Numbered from the stretch's first letter, positions 32,541-42,385 are shown. The stretch: DNA of 64,000 nt from BOG-938 sp048498155 (GCA_048498155.1 JBEHYN010000007.1:1-64000); one strand, 5' to 3'. Notes: generated by a model from the sequence alone, not told the origin. Numbers and translations are program-made.

Positions 32541-34628
32541 ATGAAAGCGCCGGCCGACCTCACGGAATCCGAAGCCGCCGAGGAACTCGCGCGTCTCGCC
32601 GACGAACTGGCGGGCCATGACCTACGCTATTACCAGGACGATGCGCCGGCCATTTCGGACGCCGACTACGATGCCCTGAAGCGGCGCAACGCCGGCATCG
32701 AGGCCCGCTTTCCGCATCTGGTGCGCGAGAACTCCCCCAGCCTGCGCATCGGCGCGGCCCGCGCCGCCGCCTTCTCGCCGGTGGAGCATGGCGTGCCCAT
32801 GCTGTCGCTGGACAATGCCTTCAGCGACGAGGAGGTGCTGGAATTCGAGGCGCGGGTGCGGCGGTTCCTGCGCCTGTCCGAAGACCCGGTCGCCTTTACC
32901 GCCGAGCCCAAAATCGACGGCCTGTCGGCCTCTCTGCGCTATGAGAAGGGCGTCCTGGTGCAGGGCGCCACGCGCGGCGACGGAAAGGTGGGCGAGGATG
33001 TCACCGCCAATCTGCGCACCATCGCGACCATTCCCCACCGCCTGAAGGGCTCAGGCTTTCCGGATGTCATCGAGATCAGGGGCGAAGTCTATCTGGGCCA
33101 TGCCGAGTTCGAGGCCCTCAATGAGGCGGCTGCGGCGGCAGGGGACCGCACCTACGCCAATCCGCGCAACGCCGCCGCCGGGTCCCTGCGCCAGATCGAC
33201 CCCGCGATCACCGCGACCCGGCCGCTGAAGTTCTTCGCCTATGCCTGGGGCCTGACCAGCGCCCCCTTTGCCGAAACCCAGTGGGAGGCCCTGGGCAAGC
33301 TCAAGGCCTGGGGTTTCGCTGTCACGCCCGAAGCCAGCCAGGTCCACGGCGCCCAGGGGCTGCTGAAGGCCTACCGCGCTTTCGAGGCCCGCCGCCCGGC
33401 CATGGGCTATGACATCGACGGGGTGGTGTACAAGATCGATCGGCTGGACTGGCAGGGGCGCCTGGGCTTTGTCTCGCGCTCGCCGCGCTGGGCCATAGCC
33501 CACAAGTTTCCCGCCCAGCAGGCGCGCACGCTACTCGAAGGCATCGACCTGCAGGTCGGCCGCACCGGGGCTATCACGCCGGTGGCCCGGCTTCAGCCCG
33601 TCACTGTGGGCGGGGTGGTGGTGCGTAACGCCACCTTGCACAACGCAGACGAAATCGCCCGCAAAGACATCCGCGTCGGCGACACGGTGATCGTTCAGCG
33701 CGCGGGGGATGTGATCCCCCAGGTCATCGGCCCGGCCCCAGGGGCCGAGCGCGGCCCTGAGCCCTACGCATTTCCTACGCACTGCCCCTGCCCCCTGCAA
33801 ACGCCCCTGGCGCGCGAGACCACTGCGGGGGGCGCCGAGACGGTGGTGCGCCGCTGCACCGGCGAGCTGGCCTGCCCGTTCCAGCGCATTGAGCACCTGA
33901 AGCATTTCGTCTCGCGCCGGGCCTTCGACATCGAGGGCCTGGGCGAAAAGCAACTGCAGGCCTTCTTCGACGAGGGGCTGATCAAGGCCCCGGCCGACAT
34001 TTTCAAACTGGCCCGCAATGAGGCCGCCCTCGCCGCCTTGCGCGAACGCGAAGGCTATGGCGAGACGTCAGTGCGCAACCTCATCGCCGGGATCGAAGCC
34101 CGCCGCTCAATCTCGCTCGATCGCTTCATCTACGGCCTGGGCGTGCGCCACATCGGCGAGACCACGGCGATCACCCTGGCGCGCGGCTATGGCTCACTGG
34201 CCGCCTTCCTGGCCGCCATGGACCAAGTCGCCGCCCGCGACGAATCCGCCATCGCCGAGCTGGACGCTTTGGACCAGGTCGGCGAAGCCGTGATCGAGGC
34301 CGCCGCCGCCTTCTTCGCCGAGGACCACAACCGGCGCATGGTGCAGGACCTGGCCGAGCAACTTGACGTGCAGGACGCCGCCCAGCCCCGAGCCGACACA
34401 GCCGTGGCCGGCAAGACCGTGGTGTTCACCGGCGCCCTTGAACGCCTAACCCGCGACGAAGCCAAGGCCCAGGCCGAAGCGCTAGGGGCCAAGGTGGCGT
34501 CATCGGTATCGAAGAAGACGGATCTGGTGGTGGCGGGACCGGGGGCGGGCTCGAAGCTGAAACAGGCGGGGGAGTTGGGGATACAGGTGCTGAGCGAGGA
34601 GGAATGGCTGGAGTTGGTGGGCAGCTAG
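32541..34628 (+). CDS. ligA: NAD+-dependent DNA ligase
   Basis: The protein has 695 aa, the expected length. The domains in order are an Ia domain with the YYQDDAPAISDADYD motif that binds NMN; the adenylation site AEPKIDGLSASLRYEKG with the nucleophilic Lys; an OB fold; a zinc-finger with Cys residues in HCPCPLQ..RRCTGELACPF; four helix-hairpin-helix units; and a C-terminal BRCT domain (VAGKTVVFTGALERLTRDEAKAQAE). It seals nicks in replication and repair. It is the last gene of the ddl...ligA plus-strand arm and converges on the PQQ-repeat gene 31 bp away. Confidence 0.96.
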   Translation: MKAPADLTESEAAEELARLADELAGHDLRYYQDDAPAISDADYDALKRRNAGIEARFPHLVRENSPSLRIGAARAAAFSPVEHGVPMLSLDNAFSDEEVLEFEARVRRFLRLSEDPVAFTAEPKIDGLSASLRYEKGVLVQGATRGDGKVGEDVTANLRTIATIPHRLKGSGFPDVIEIRGEVYLGHAEFEALNEAAAAAGDRTYANPRNAAAGSLRQIDPAITATRPLKFFAYAWGLTSAPFAETQWEALGKLKAWGFAVTPEASQVHGAQGLLKAYRAFEARRPAMGYDIDGVVYKIDRLDWQGRLGFVSRSPRWAIAHKFPAQQARTLLEGIDLQVGRTGAITPVARLQPVTVGGVVVRNATLHNADEIARKDIRVGDTVIVQRAGDVIPQVIGPAPGAERGPEPYAFPTHCPCPLQTPLARETTAGGAETVVRRCTGELACPFQRIEHLKHFVSRRAFDIEGLGEKQLQAFFDEGLIKAPADIFKLARNEAALAALREREGYGETSVRNLIAGIEARRSISLDRFIYGLGVRHIGETTAITLARGYGSLAAFLAAMDQVAARDESAIAELDALDQVGEAVIEAAAAFFAEDHNRRMVQDLAEQLDVQDAAQPRADTAVAGKTVVFTGALERLTRDEAKAQAEALGAKVASSVSKKTDLVVAGPGAGSKLKQAGELGIQVLSEEEWLELVGS

Positions 34629-34659
34629 GCAGGCGCCATCAGCGGCAGAAACGGTCTCC

Positions 34660-36321
34660 CTATTTCACCCCAAACGCGTAAACCTTCCCCTCGTGGGTCT
34701 CTAAAAACACCTTCCCCAATGCCACCACCGGCTCGCTGAAGTGGGTCCAGCCGGCGATCAGCTTGCCGCTGTTGTAGAGGGGCTTGCCGGTTTGCGCGTC
34801 CAGCGCCCATAGCACCATGGGGCCGACCGGCGTGGCGCGGAACAGGTCTGCTTCCGGACCCTTGGTGGCGAACTTGACCCCATCCTTGGCCGGGCGTTGC
34901 AGCAGGGCCTGATCGCCGGTTTGCACGGCATAGACCACGCCATTGGCGATCACCGGCGGGTCGGGCACGATCATGTCGGGGGAGGACCACTGGGCGGCCA
35001 GGGCCACGGCGCCGTTCGCATCGGTCACCTCATAGGCCATGATCGAGCCATTGGGGATCGGGCCGTTGTTAGACTTGAACTCGGGCGCTTCCTTTGAGGG
35101 CGGGCCGCGCATGGGGATATAGACGAAGCGGCGTCCCTCGGGGGTCAGGTAGGTGGAGGTGGCGCCCCACACCCCCTGGCCCGGCTCGGTGCCCGAAGCG
35201 GCGTCATTGCCAAGCAGGGGCGAGCGGTAGAGCGGCGTAGCGTGGTCCGCGCCGCCGAGATTGGCGACGTCCAGCACATAGAGCGCCCCCTCCTTGCCTG
35301 CCCCGGCGACCACCGTGCGCTTACCCAGGGGGAAGACCGTGGAGCTGCCCGAACCCAGGTCCAGGTCATAGGTGTTCAGGTGCTTGAAGTTGGCCGGGGT
35401 GTAGCTGTCCAGCAGGCGGGTGACGCGCGGCGCCAGCTTGATGAAGCTGAGGCCATACAGGCCCGCGGCCGGATCGATCGGGCCGTCGGCCGTCTGGGCT
35501 ATGATCCCCCTGTCGGCCTTGACCACGCCGCCGCGCCCCCAGGCGCCGTTGGGCCGCCCGCCGCTGGTGTAGAAGCGGGTGAGCACCGGGTGGGCCAGGT
35601 CGTGCACGTCCATGGCGTTGATGGAGGAGGGCTCCAACAGCACGGCGGCGCCGCCGGGCTTGAACGGCTCGGACACCGCCGCTTTGGCCATGGATGAGTT
35701 GGGATCCAGATTGCCGCAGCCCCGGCCGCTGGGGGTGTAGATCACGTCATCGATCAGATTGAGGCTCCATGCCCGGGCGAAAGCCGCCAGCATGGGGGTG
35801 GGCCGCATGGCTTCGGAGCCATCAGACAGATTCGCGGCGCGCAGCTTGCCGTCCGAGGCGATGAAGAAGATCAGGCCCTTGGCCTTGTCGATCACCGGGG
35901 TGTCCTGCGCGGTGTTGGCGCAGGAGGTGTCGGCCGGGTGCTGGGCCTTGGCGGGGTTGGGAAAGGTCTTTTGCCAGACCGGTTTGCCGCTTTCGGCGTC
36001 CAGGGCGAACAGGCTGTCGTCGGCGCTGAGTAGGAACACCAAGTCCTTTTTTGCGCCGCCCACGTCGACGCCTTCGACCACGAGAGGCGCGGTGAGGGAA
36101 GACAAAGCCTCGTTGTTGGGCGTGATGGCCAGTTGGCTGGTCCACAGCAGCTTCAGCTTGGAGACATTGGCCTTGCTCAGAGTCGTCTCGCCCTGGTTCC
36201 AGCCTGTGCGCTGCTGGTCATACCCCCAGGTGGTCCAGTCGCGCGCAGGGGCTTGGGCGTGGGCCGCAGAGGCCAGCAGGACCAAGGCGAGGGGAAGACC
36301 AAGAAGGCCGGATTTTGACAT
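34660..36321 (-). CDS. Secreted PQQ-repeat beta-propeller protein (quinoprotein-like)
   Basis: The protein has 553 aa from the ATG at 36321 (MSKSGLLGLPLALVLLASAAHA, a Sec signal peptide). Beta-propeller blades of the PQQ type recur: LFALDAESGKPVWQK, YVLDVANLGG, MVLWALDAQTGKPLYNSGKLIAG. The length is close to methanol/alcohol-dehydrogenase-type quinoproteins, but it has no C-terminal cytochrome domain, and I cannot confirm the calcium/PQQ ligands. It may be a periplasmic dehydrogenase or a binding scaffold. It is separated from aminopeptidase P by a nested palindromic repeat. Confidence 0.8.
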   Translation of the reverse strand: MSKSGLLGLPLALVLLASAAHAQAPARDWTTWGYDQQRTGWNQGETTLSKANVSKLKLLWTSQLAITPNNEALSSLTAPLVVEGVDVGGAKKDLVFLLSADDSLFALDAESGKPVWQKTFPNPAKAQHPADTSCANTAQDTPVIDKAKGLIFFIASDGKLRAANLSDGSEAMRPTPMLAAFARAWSLNLIDDVIYTPSGRGCGNLDPNSSMAKAAVSEPFKPGGAAVLLEPSSINAMDVHDLAHPVLTRFYTSGGRPNGAWGRGGVVKADRGIIAQTADGPIDPAAGLYGLSFIKLAPRVTRLLDSYTPANFKHLNTYDLDLGSGSSTVFPLGKRTVVAGAGKEGALYVLDVANLGGADHATPLYRSPLLGNDAASGTEPGQGVWGATSTYLTPEGRRFVYIPMRGPPSKEAPEFKSNNGPIPNGSIMAYEVTDANGAVALAAQWSSPDMIVPDPPVIANGVVYAVQTGDQALLQRPAKDGVKFATKGPEADLFRATPVGPMVLWALDAQTGKPLYNSGKLIAGWTHFSEPVVALGKVFLETHEGKVYAFGVK

Positions 36322-36411
36322 GCGCCACCCTATGAACATTAGCGCGGGTTTTGCCCCGTCGCCGATTGAGACGGGAGCTTAGCCTGAGGACGGCGTCGTC
36401 GTCCAAGATTT

Positions 36412-36585
36412 GAACCACAAAGGACACCAAGAACACCAAGATATTCGTCATCCTCGGAAAGCGCAGAGCGCTTGTCCGAGGACCCAGCAGCTCCAGGCGT
36501 TCCGCTTGCTGGCTCCCCGGGCTCGACCTTCGGTCGCCCCGAGGATGACATTCCCTCTTGGTGAGCTTGGTGTCCTTGGTGGTTC
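36412..36585. repeat. Nested palindromic repeat element
   Basis: Outer arms 36412-36441 and 36556-36585 are near-perfect inverted copies (GGACACCAAG / CTTGGTGTCC core). An inner pair, 36447-36457 and 36539-36549, has arms GTCATCCTCGG / CCGAGGATGAC. It fills most of the 298-bp gap between the PQQ-repeat gene and pepP, with no coding content. It looks like one REP-type repeat inserted into another. Confidence 0.75.
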
Positions 36586-36619
36586 AATAAATCACGCTCC
36601 GCGCATGGGCGGATGGGCG

Positions 36620-38434
36620 TTAGATCGCCGCGCAGGCCTGTTCCAGCCACGCCCGCACATCGGCGCCCACCAGCGGTCCCACCGTAGCCAGCACCCGCGC
36701 GTGGTAGGCGTTGAGCTGGTCGCGCTCTTCATCGGTCAGAAGCTCGCGGGCGATGGCGTGGCGGTCGATGGGAGCCAGGGTCAGGGTCTCGAAACCCAAC
36801 ATATCACGCTCGCCGCCGTCGATCTGGGCGGCAGCCATCGTGACCTGCAGGTTCTCGATGCGGATGCCATAGGCGCCGGTCTTGTAGTAGCCGGGCTCGT
36901 TGGACACGATCATGCCTGCCTGCAACGGCGCTCCGCCAGTGCGCTTGGAAATGCCGTGCGGCCCCTCGTGCACGCCGAGATACGAGCCGACCCCGTGCCC
37001 GGTGCCGTGGTCGAAGTCTAGCCCCGCCGACCATAGGGGGCCGCGCGCCAGGGCGTCCAATTGGGAGCCGGGGGTGCCCGCCGGAAAGCGGGCCCGGGCC
37101 AGGGCGAGGTTGCCCTTGAGCACCAGGGTGAAGCGCTCCCTCATCTCCTGGGTCGGCGTTCCGATGGCGATGGTGCGGGTCACGTCAGTAGTGCCGTCCA
37201 GATATTGCGCCCCAGAATCCACGAGCAGAAACATGCCCGTCTCCAGCCGGCGGTTCAGGCGGGTGACCGGGCGATAGTGGACGATGGCGCCGTTTGGCCC
37301 CGCCCCGGCGATGGTATCGAATGACAGGTCCTTGAGCGCCCCTGTAGCTTCGCGAAAACCCTCCAGGGCCGTAACCACTGCGATCTCATCGGGCAGGTTG
37401 TCGGGCTCTTGCGTCGCCAACCAATGCAGGAAGTTCGCAAGGGCCGCCCCATCGCGGATATGGGCCTGACGCGCGCCCTCCACTTCCGTCGGGTTCTTAC
37501 AAGCGCGCGGCAGGGCGGTGGGATCGGGAGCGCGCACGATAGCAGCGCCCGCCGCGTCCAGCGTCTCGAAATACCAGGCCGACGAGACGGCGGGGTCGAT
37601 CAGCACCGCTTGGCCCGACAGCTCGGCCAGGGCGCCCGGCAAGGCGTCCGGCGACTCCAGCGACACCTCGCCGCCCAGCCAGTCGGCCAGGCCGTGGGTG
37701 AGCTTGGCCGGATCGAGGAACAACCGCGCGGTCCCGTCGGCACGCGTGATCGCTTGGCCCAGCGGCAGGGGTGAGCGGATCACGTCGCCGCCTCGGATAT
37801 TGAACAGCCAGGCGATGGAGGCCGGGGCGGTGATGACGGCGGCCTGCGCCCCGACCTTGGCGATGACCTCGCCAATCCGCGCGCGTTTGGCCGAGGACGC
37901 CTCGCCCGCATAGGTCAGCGGATGAGGAACCACCGGCGCCCGGGGTTGGTCCGGCCGCTGGCTGCCCCACGCCTGATCCAGCGGATTAGACTCGGTCGGA
38001 CGAAGTTCAGCGCCCGCCTTGGCGGCGGCGATGCGCAGGCGTTCCAAAGCGTCGGGGCTGTGCAGGCGGGGGTCATAACCCAGCACCTGGCCGGCCCCGA
38101 CCGTTTCTTCCAGATAGGCGCTGACCCCGCCGTCGACCAGATCGCGCACCTCGAACAGGCCTAGGTCCACCTGATCGCGCACCTGCAGGCTGTAGCGACC
38201 GTCCACAAAGATCGCCGCCCGGTCCGCCAGGATCACCGCCGCCCCGGCCGAGCCGGTAAAGCCGGTGGCCCAGGCCAACCGATCATTGGCCGGCGGCAGG
38301 TACTCGTTCTGATGCTCGTCCTCATGCGGGGCGATAAACCCGTCCAAACCCTGCGCCACCATGGCCTCGCGGATCAGGGGCAGGTGCTGGGACCCAAAGG
38401 ACGGGTCCGCGTGATCCTCGAACGTCTGGCGCAT
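36620..38434 (-). CDS. pepP: Xaa-Pro aminopeptidase (M24B)
   Basis: The protein has 604 aa, the long eukaryote-like form with two creatinase-type N-terminal domains (about 1-310) and a pita-bread catalytic domain. The metal ligands are visible in order: LLVDSGAQYLDGTTDVTRT (two Asp), GTGHGVGSYLGVHEGP (His), SNEPGYY (Glu) and IRIENLQVT (Glu). It removes N-terminal residues ahead of proline and is probably cytoplasmic, since no signal peptide is seen. The gene lies 45 bp from the M28 peptidase gene on the same strand. Confidence 0.92.
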   Translation of the reverse strand: MRQTFEDHADPSFGSQHLPLIREAMVAQGLDGFIAPHEDEHQNEYLPPANDRLAWATGFTGSAGAAVILADRAAIFVDGRYSLQVRDQVDLGLFEVRDLVDGGVSAYLEETVGAGQVLGYDPRLHSPDALERLRIAAAKAGAELRPTESNPLDQAWGSQRPDQPRAPVVPHPLTYAGEASSAKRARIGEVIAKVGAQAAVITAPASIAWLFNIRGGDVIRSPLPLGQAITRADGTARLFLDPAKLTHGLADWLGGEVSLESPDALPGALAELSGQAVLIDPAVSSAWYFETLDAAGAAIVRAPDPTALPRACKNPTEVEGARQAHIRDGAALANFLHWLATQEPDNLPDEIAVVTALEGFREATGALKDLSFDTIAGAGPNGAIVHYRPVTRLNRRLETGMFLLVDSGAQYLDGTTDVTRTIAIGTPTQEMRERFTLVLKGNLALARARFPAGTPGSQLDALARGPLWSAGLDFDHGTGHGVGSYLGVHEGPHGISKRTGGAPLQAGMIVSNEPGYYKTGAYGIRIENLQVTMAAAQIDGGERDMLGFETLTLAPIDRHAIARELLTDEERDQLNAYHARVLATVGPLVGADVRAWLEQACAAI

Positions 38435-38479
38435 AAGGAGGATGTAAGCTCGCGGAGCGGTTTGCGCAAAGGCTTGGCG

Positions 38480-39928
38480 CTAGGGCTTCATCCGAAAATT
38501 CGCATCCGTATCCGCCGCCGCGTAGATCGCTGCGGTCCAGGCGGCGACGGCTTGGTCCAGGGCCTTAGCATCGACCTTGTCCAGGGTGTCGTTCATGGAG
38601 TGATGGATATCGAAATAGTGGGTCGTGTCCTGGCGCAGGGAAATCACCGGCACGCCCGCCTGATACAGTGGTGCGATGTCGTCGCCGCCGAAGTCAGCGG
38701 GCTTAGGATCAAAGCTCGCGCCCAGCGGCGCCAAGGCCGCAATGGCGGCCTTGATCGGCAATAGGTCGGCCGCACCCTTGGGCGCCTGGAAGGCGATCAC
38801 CTTGTCGGCGCCGGAATCGCTCTCCCCCGCCAGGACGATATCAGCCAGATCGCCCGCGTGGGCCTTCAGATACTCGGGCCCGGCCTGGTTGGTCTCTTCC
38901 GCGCCCCACAGCACCACGCGAATGGTGCGCGCTGGCTTCCGGGTCCCCGCGAGCTGAGCGGCGGTCATGACGATGGCCACACCGGCGCCGTCGTCCACCG
39001 CCCCGGTTCCCAGGCCCCAGCTGTCCAGGTGGGCCGAGACCAGCACCACCTGCGACGGCAGGGAGGTTCCGGGCAGTTCGCCCACCACGTTCCAGCTCTT
39101 GGCGTCGGGCAGATAGGTCGGGATCAGGGTGAACTTCACTCGAACAGGTACATTGCGCTTGGCCATGCGCTCAAGCTGATCGGCGTCCGGCCCGCTGAGC
39201 GCAGCGGCGGGAATCTTGCGCCCGTTATCGTCGTAGTTCAGGGCGCCGGTATGCGGATCGCGCACGTCATTGGTGGCCAGAGAGCGCAGCATGAAGCCCA
39301 CCGCTCCGCGTTTGGCCGCTTCGGACGCCCCCTTGCGCCGCCAGTGGTTAGCCACGTCATAGCCGGTGGGCGAACCCAGCGGACCCATGTGTTCGGTGAG
39401 CACGGCGATCTTGCCCTCAAGCGTTCCAGGCTTGGCGGCCAGCAGGGCCTTCCAGGTGGAAAACACCGTGATCTCGCCCTCCACGCCTGGCGGCGGGGTA
39501 GCGATGGAGCCGCCCAGGCCTGTAATGATCAGGGGCTGTGGAAAGGGGCCGGTCACCTCGGCGGTCTCGGTTCCCTTCAGCCAGGCCCACACGCCGAAGG
39601 GCTCGGCGTGGACATTCTCGAAGCCCATGGCGTTGAGCTTGGCGATCGCCCAGTCCTTGGCCCGCGCCATGGCCGGCGAGCCCGCCGGCCGCGGGCCGAT
39701 CTCGGTGGTGAGAGATTCCAGCACGTCGTAGGCGACCGACCCGCGCAGGGCCCGCGCGCTCAGACCTGCGGAGCCGGCCACCACTTCATCGGGCGGCAGT
39801 CCCGCCTTGGACAAAGCATTCAGCGTCGCGCCGCTCTGGTTGCCCCGATGGCTGGAAAGCACGTCCTGAGCATGGGCGGGTTGGGCCAGAGCGAGGATGG
39901 TCAACAAGAGAGCGCTAAATCGCTTCAT
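38480..39928 (-). CDS. Secreted M28-family metallopeptidase
   Basis: The protein has 482 aa from the ATG at 39928 (MKRFSALLLTILALAQPAHA, Sec signal peptide). A PA domain (about 130-250) is inserted before the M28 catalytic part: VLVSAHLDSWGLGTGAVDDGAGVAI (His, Asp, bridging Asp), VVLWGAEETNQAG (catalytic Glu and metal Glu), GESDSGADK (Asp) and THYFDIHHSMNDTLDK (His). It is a di-zinc aminopeptidase/carboxypeptidase type, probably periplasmic. Its start overlaps the murB stop as ATGA, so it is attached to the end of the dcw minus arm and likely co-translated with murB. Confidence 0.9.
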   Translation of the reverse strand: MKRFSALLLTILALAQPAHAQDVLSSHRGNQSGATLNALSKAGLPPDEVVAGSAGLSARALRGSVAYDVLESLTTEIGPRPAGSPAMARAKDWAIAKLNAMGFENVHAEPFGVWAWLKGTETAEVTGPFPQPLIITGLGGSIATPPPGVEGEITVFSTWKALLAAKPGTLEGKIAVLTEHMGPLGSPTGYDVANHWRRKGASEAAKRGAVGFMLRSLATNDVRDPHTGALNYDDNGRKIPAAALSGPDADQLERMAKRNVPVRVKFTLIPTYLPDAKSWNVVGELPGTSLPSQVVLVSAHLDSWGLGTGAVDDGAGVAIVMTAAQLAGTRKPARTIRVVLWGAEETNQAGPEYLKAHAGDLADIVLAGESDSGADKVIAFQAPKGAADLLPIKAAIAALAPLGASFDPKPADFGGDDIAPLYQAGVPVISLRQDTTHYFDIHHSMNDTLDKVDAKALDQAVAAWTAAIYAAADTDANFRMKP

Positions 39929-40833
39929 GGACTTGCTCGCCCTACCCGCTTGATCTCCCACTCCAGCTCCGCGCCGAATTTGGCTTTTACGTCCGCGCGC
40001 ACCGCCTCTCCCAGGCCCTCCAGGTCGGCGGCGGAAGCTTCGCCGGTATTGATCAGGAAGTTGGCGTGCTTGTCAGAGAACATGGCCCCGCCATGAAGCT
40101 TGCCGCGCCAACCGGCCGCGTCGACCAGCCGCCAGGAACTGTCGCCGGGCGGATTCTTGAAGGTGGAGCCGCCGGTCTTTTCGCGGATCGGCTGGGAGGC
40201 CTCGCGCCGGGCGGTGATCTCGTCCATGCGGGCGGCGATGACGGCCGGATCGTCTGGCGTTCCGGCGAACAGCGCGCCGGTAAAGATCAGGTCTCCCCGC
40301 GCGGCGGCCGACCGGCGATAGGTGAAGCCCATCTCGGCGTTTCTCAAGGTCACACGTTCGCCCGCCCGGTTGACCGCGTAGGCCTCGACCAGCACGTCCT
40401 TCGTCTCGGCGCCATAGCAACCGGCGTTCATCACGCAGGCGCCGCCCACCGACCCGGGCACGCCGCGATAAAATTCCAGCCCCGCGATGCCAGCCTTGCC
40501 CGCCTCGCGCGCCAGCACGGCGTCTGGAACCCCTGCACCGGCGAAAATGCTATGATCGCCTCGCGCCTCAACCGTAGAGAATCCCCGACCCAGCCGGATG
40601 ACGACGCCATCGACCCCGCCATCCCGCACTAGGGTATTGGAGCCGACGCCGAGCGCCATGACTGGAACAGCCGGATCCAGGCCCTTGAGAAAGTCAGCGA
40701 GATCGTCCTCATCCTCAGGAATGAACAGCACATCCGCCGGCCCGCCCACCCTGAGCCAGGTGTAGGGCGCGAGCGGCGCGTTCCGTTCGATGCGGCCCCG
40801 GACGGATGGGAGATGGTCTCGCCAATCTGTCAT
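39925..40833 (-). CDS. murB: UDP-N-acetylenolpyruvoylglucosamine reductase
   Basis: The protein has 302 aa. It is an FAD-binding type I MurB with YTWLRVGGPADVLFIPED, LGVGSNTLVRDGGVDGVVIRLG, YRGVPGSVGGACVMNAGCYGAE and GGSTFKNPPGDSSWRLVDAAGWRG, which includes the catalytic Ser and the Gly/Asn-rich FAD pocket. It reduces UDP-GlcNAc-enolpyruvate to UDP-MurNAc. Unlike the usual order, ddl does not follow. Instead an M28 peptidase overlaps its stop. The 130-bp gap to murC contains a REP-like palindrome. Confidence 0.95.
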   Translation of the reverse strand: MTDWRDHLPSVRGRIERNAPLAPYTWLRVGGPADVLFIPEDEDDLADFLKGLDPAVPVMALGVGSNTLVRDGGVDGVVIRLGRGFSTVEARGDHSIFAGAGVPDAVLAREAGKAGIAGLEFYRGVPGSVGGACVMNAGCYGAETKDVLVEAYAVNRAGERVTLRNAEMGFTYRRSAAARGDLIFTGALFAGTPDDPAVIAARMDEITARREASQPIREKTGGSTFKNPPGDSSWRLVDAAGWRGKLHGGAMFSDKHANFLINTGEASAADLEGLGEAVRADVKAKFGAELEWEIKRVGRASP

Positions 40834-40855
40834 CTAAACCGTCACCCCAGGCCTT

Positions 40856-40951
40856 GTGCCTAGGGTCCAGGGCTCAGCGTTGATGACGGTGTACATCCTG
40901 AAAGCCCACGGTGGCGGACCCTTGGATCCTCGGGACAAGCCCGAGGATGAC
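40856..40951. repeat. REP-like palindromic sequence between murC and murB
   Basis: A stem CCTCGGG / CCCGAGG with loop ACAAG (40928-40946) is followed by ATGAC. The flanking TAGGGTCCAGGG portion is also palindrome-like. The GAGGATGAC arm is shared with the element at 36447-36549, so both probably belong to one repeat family. It lies inside the dcw minus arm. Confidence 0.6.
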
Positions 40952-40963
40952 GGAAAAAATACG

Positions 40964-42385
40964 TCAGTCATTCTTGCCCAGCGCTTCCAGTTGCCCTGGC
41001 AAAGCATAGGCCCACGCGGTGATGTCGCCGGCGCCGAGGCACACAACCAGGTCGCCGCTCTTGGCTTCCTTGGCGATCACGGCCGGCAGGGACAACGGGG
41101 CGTCCAGAGCCATGGCGTGGCGGTGACCGAAGCGGGTCAGGCCTTCAACCAGGGCGTCACGGTTCACGCCGTCGATCGGCGCCTCGCCGGCGGTGTAGAC
41201 ATCGGCCACGATCACGGTGTCGGCGTCGTTGAAGCAGGCGCAGAACTCGGAGAATAGGTCGCGCAAGCGCGTATAGCGATGCGGCTGGACCACGGCGATC
41301 ACCTTGCCGGCGCCGGAGACCGCGCGGGCGGCCTTGAGCACCGAGGCGATCTCCACCGGATGGTGGCCGTAATCGTCGATCACCCGAACGCCGTTCGCGA
41401 CGCCGGTGGTGGTGAAGCGTCGCCGCACCCCGCCGAACCCGGTCAGGCCCTTGCGGATCGCTTCGTCATTCACCCCCAACTCGCGCGCCACGGCGATGGC
41501 GGCCAGGGAATTGAGCACATTGTGCAGGCCCGGCATGGGCAGGTGCAGATCAACCAGGGTCACGCTTTGGCCCTCGCGCGGTGCGATCACCGCGTCGAAC
41601 CGCGCGCCGTCCGGACCCATGATGATGTTCTCGGCCCTGATCTCGGCCTGGGGATTGGTCCCGTAGGTCACAAGTCGGCGGTTCTCCACCGTAGCGGCCA
41701 GGGCCTGCACCTCCGGATGGTCCAGGCAGACAGCGGCGAAGCCGTAGAAGGGGATGTTCTCCACAAAGTCGCGAAAGGCCTTCTTAACCGCCTCAAAGTC
41801 CCCGTAGTGGTCCAGATGCTCCGGATCGATGTTGGTCACCACCGCCACGGTGGATTTCAGGCGCAGGAAGGTGCCGTCGCTCTCGTCGGCCTCCACCACG
41901 ATCCAGTCGCCCTCGCCCACCTTGGCGTTGGTGCCGTAGGCGTTGATGATCCCGCCATTGACCACCGTCGGGTCCAGTCCCCCCGCGTCCAACAGGCAGG
42001 CGATCATCGATGTGGTCGTGGTCTTGCCATGCGTGCCGCCCACGGCCACCGAAGACTGCAGCCGCATCAATTCGGCGAGCATTTCAGCCCGGCGCACGCG
42101 CGGGATGCGCGCCTGGCGGGCGGCAACCATCTCGGGGTTGTCTGGCTTGACAGCCGTGGAGAACACCACCGCCGAGGCTCCCTGCACGTGAGCGCCGTCG
42201 TGGCCGATGAATATGCGCGCACCGAGCTTTTCCAGGCGTTCGGTATTGGCCGAGGCCTTGGCGTCGGAACCCTGCACCAAATAGCCGGTGCGAAGCATGA
42301 TCTCAGCTATGCCGCTCATGCCGATGCCGCCGATGCCCACAAAATGGATCGCGCCGATGTCGAAGGGGACGGGTCTAGTTTTCAT
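40964..42385 (-). CDS. murC: UDP-N-acetylmuramate-L-alanine ligase
   Basis: The protein has 473 aa. It is a Mur ligase with an N-terminal Rossmann fold (IHFVGIGGIGMSGIAEIM), the ATP P-loop VGGTHGKTTTTSM, DESDGTFLRLKSTVAVVTNIDPEHLDHYG and the C-terminal IDDYGHHPVEIASVLKAAR. It adds L-Ala to UDP-MurNAc. The gene precedes murB. Upstream lies a secreted carboxymuconolactone decarboxylase-like gene in the position where murG would normally be directly adjacent. Confidence 0.96.
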   Translation of the reverse strand: MKTRPVPFDIGAIHFVGIGGIGMSGIAEIMLRTGYLVQGSDAKASANTERLEKLGARIFIGHDGAHVQGASAVVFSTAVKPDNPEMVAARQARIPRVRRAEMLAELMRLQSSVAVGGTHGKTTTTSMIACLLDAGGLDPTVVNGGIINAYGTNAKVGEGDWIVVEADESDGTFLRLKSTVAVVTNIDPEHLDHYGDFEAVKKAFRDFVENIPFYGFAAVCLDHPEVQALAATVENRRLVTYGTNPQAEIRAENIIMGPDGARFDAVIAPREGQSVTLVDLHLPMPGLHNVLNSLAAIAVARELGVNDEAIRKGLTGFGGVRRRFTTTGVANGVRVIDDYGHHPVEIASVLKAARAVSGAGKVIAVVQPHRYTRLRDLFSEFCACFNDADTVIVADVYTAGEAPIDGVNRDALVEGLTRFGHRHAMALDAPLSLPAVIAKEAKSGDLVVCLGAGDITAWAYALPGQLEALGKND

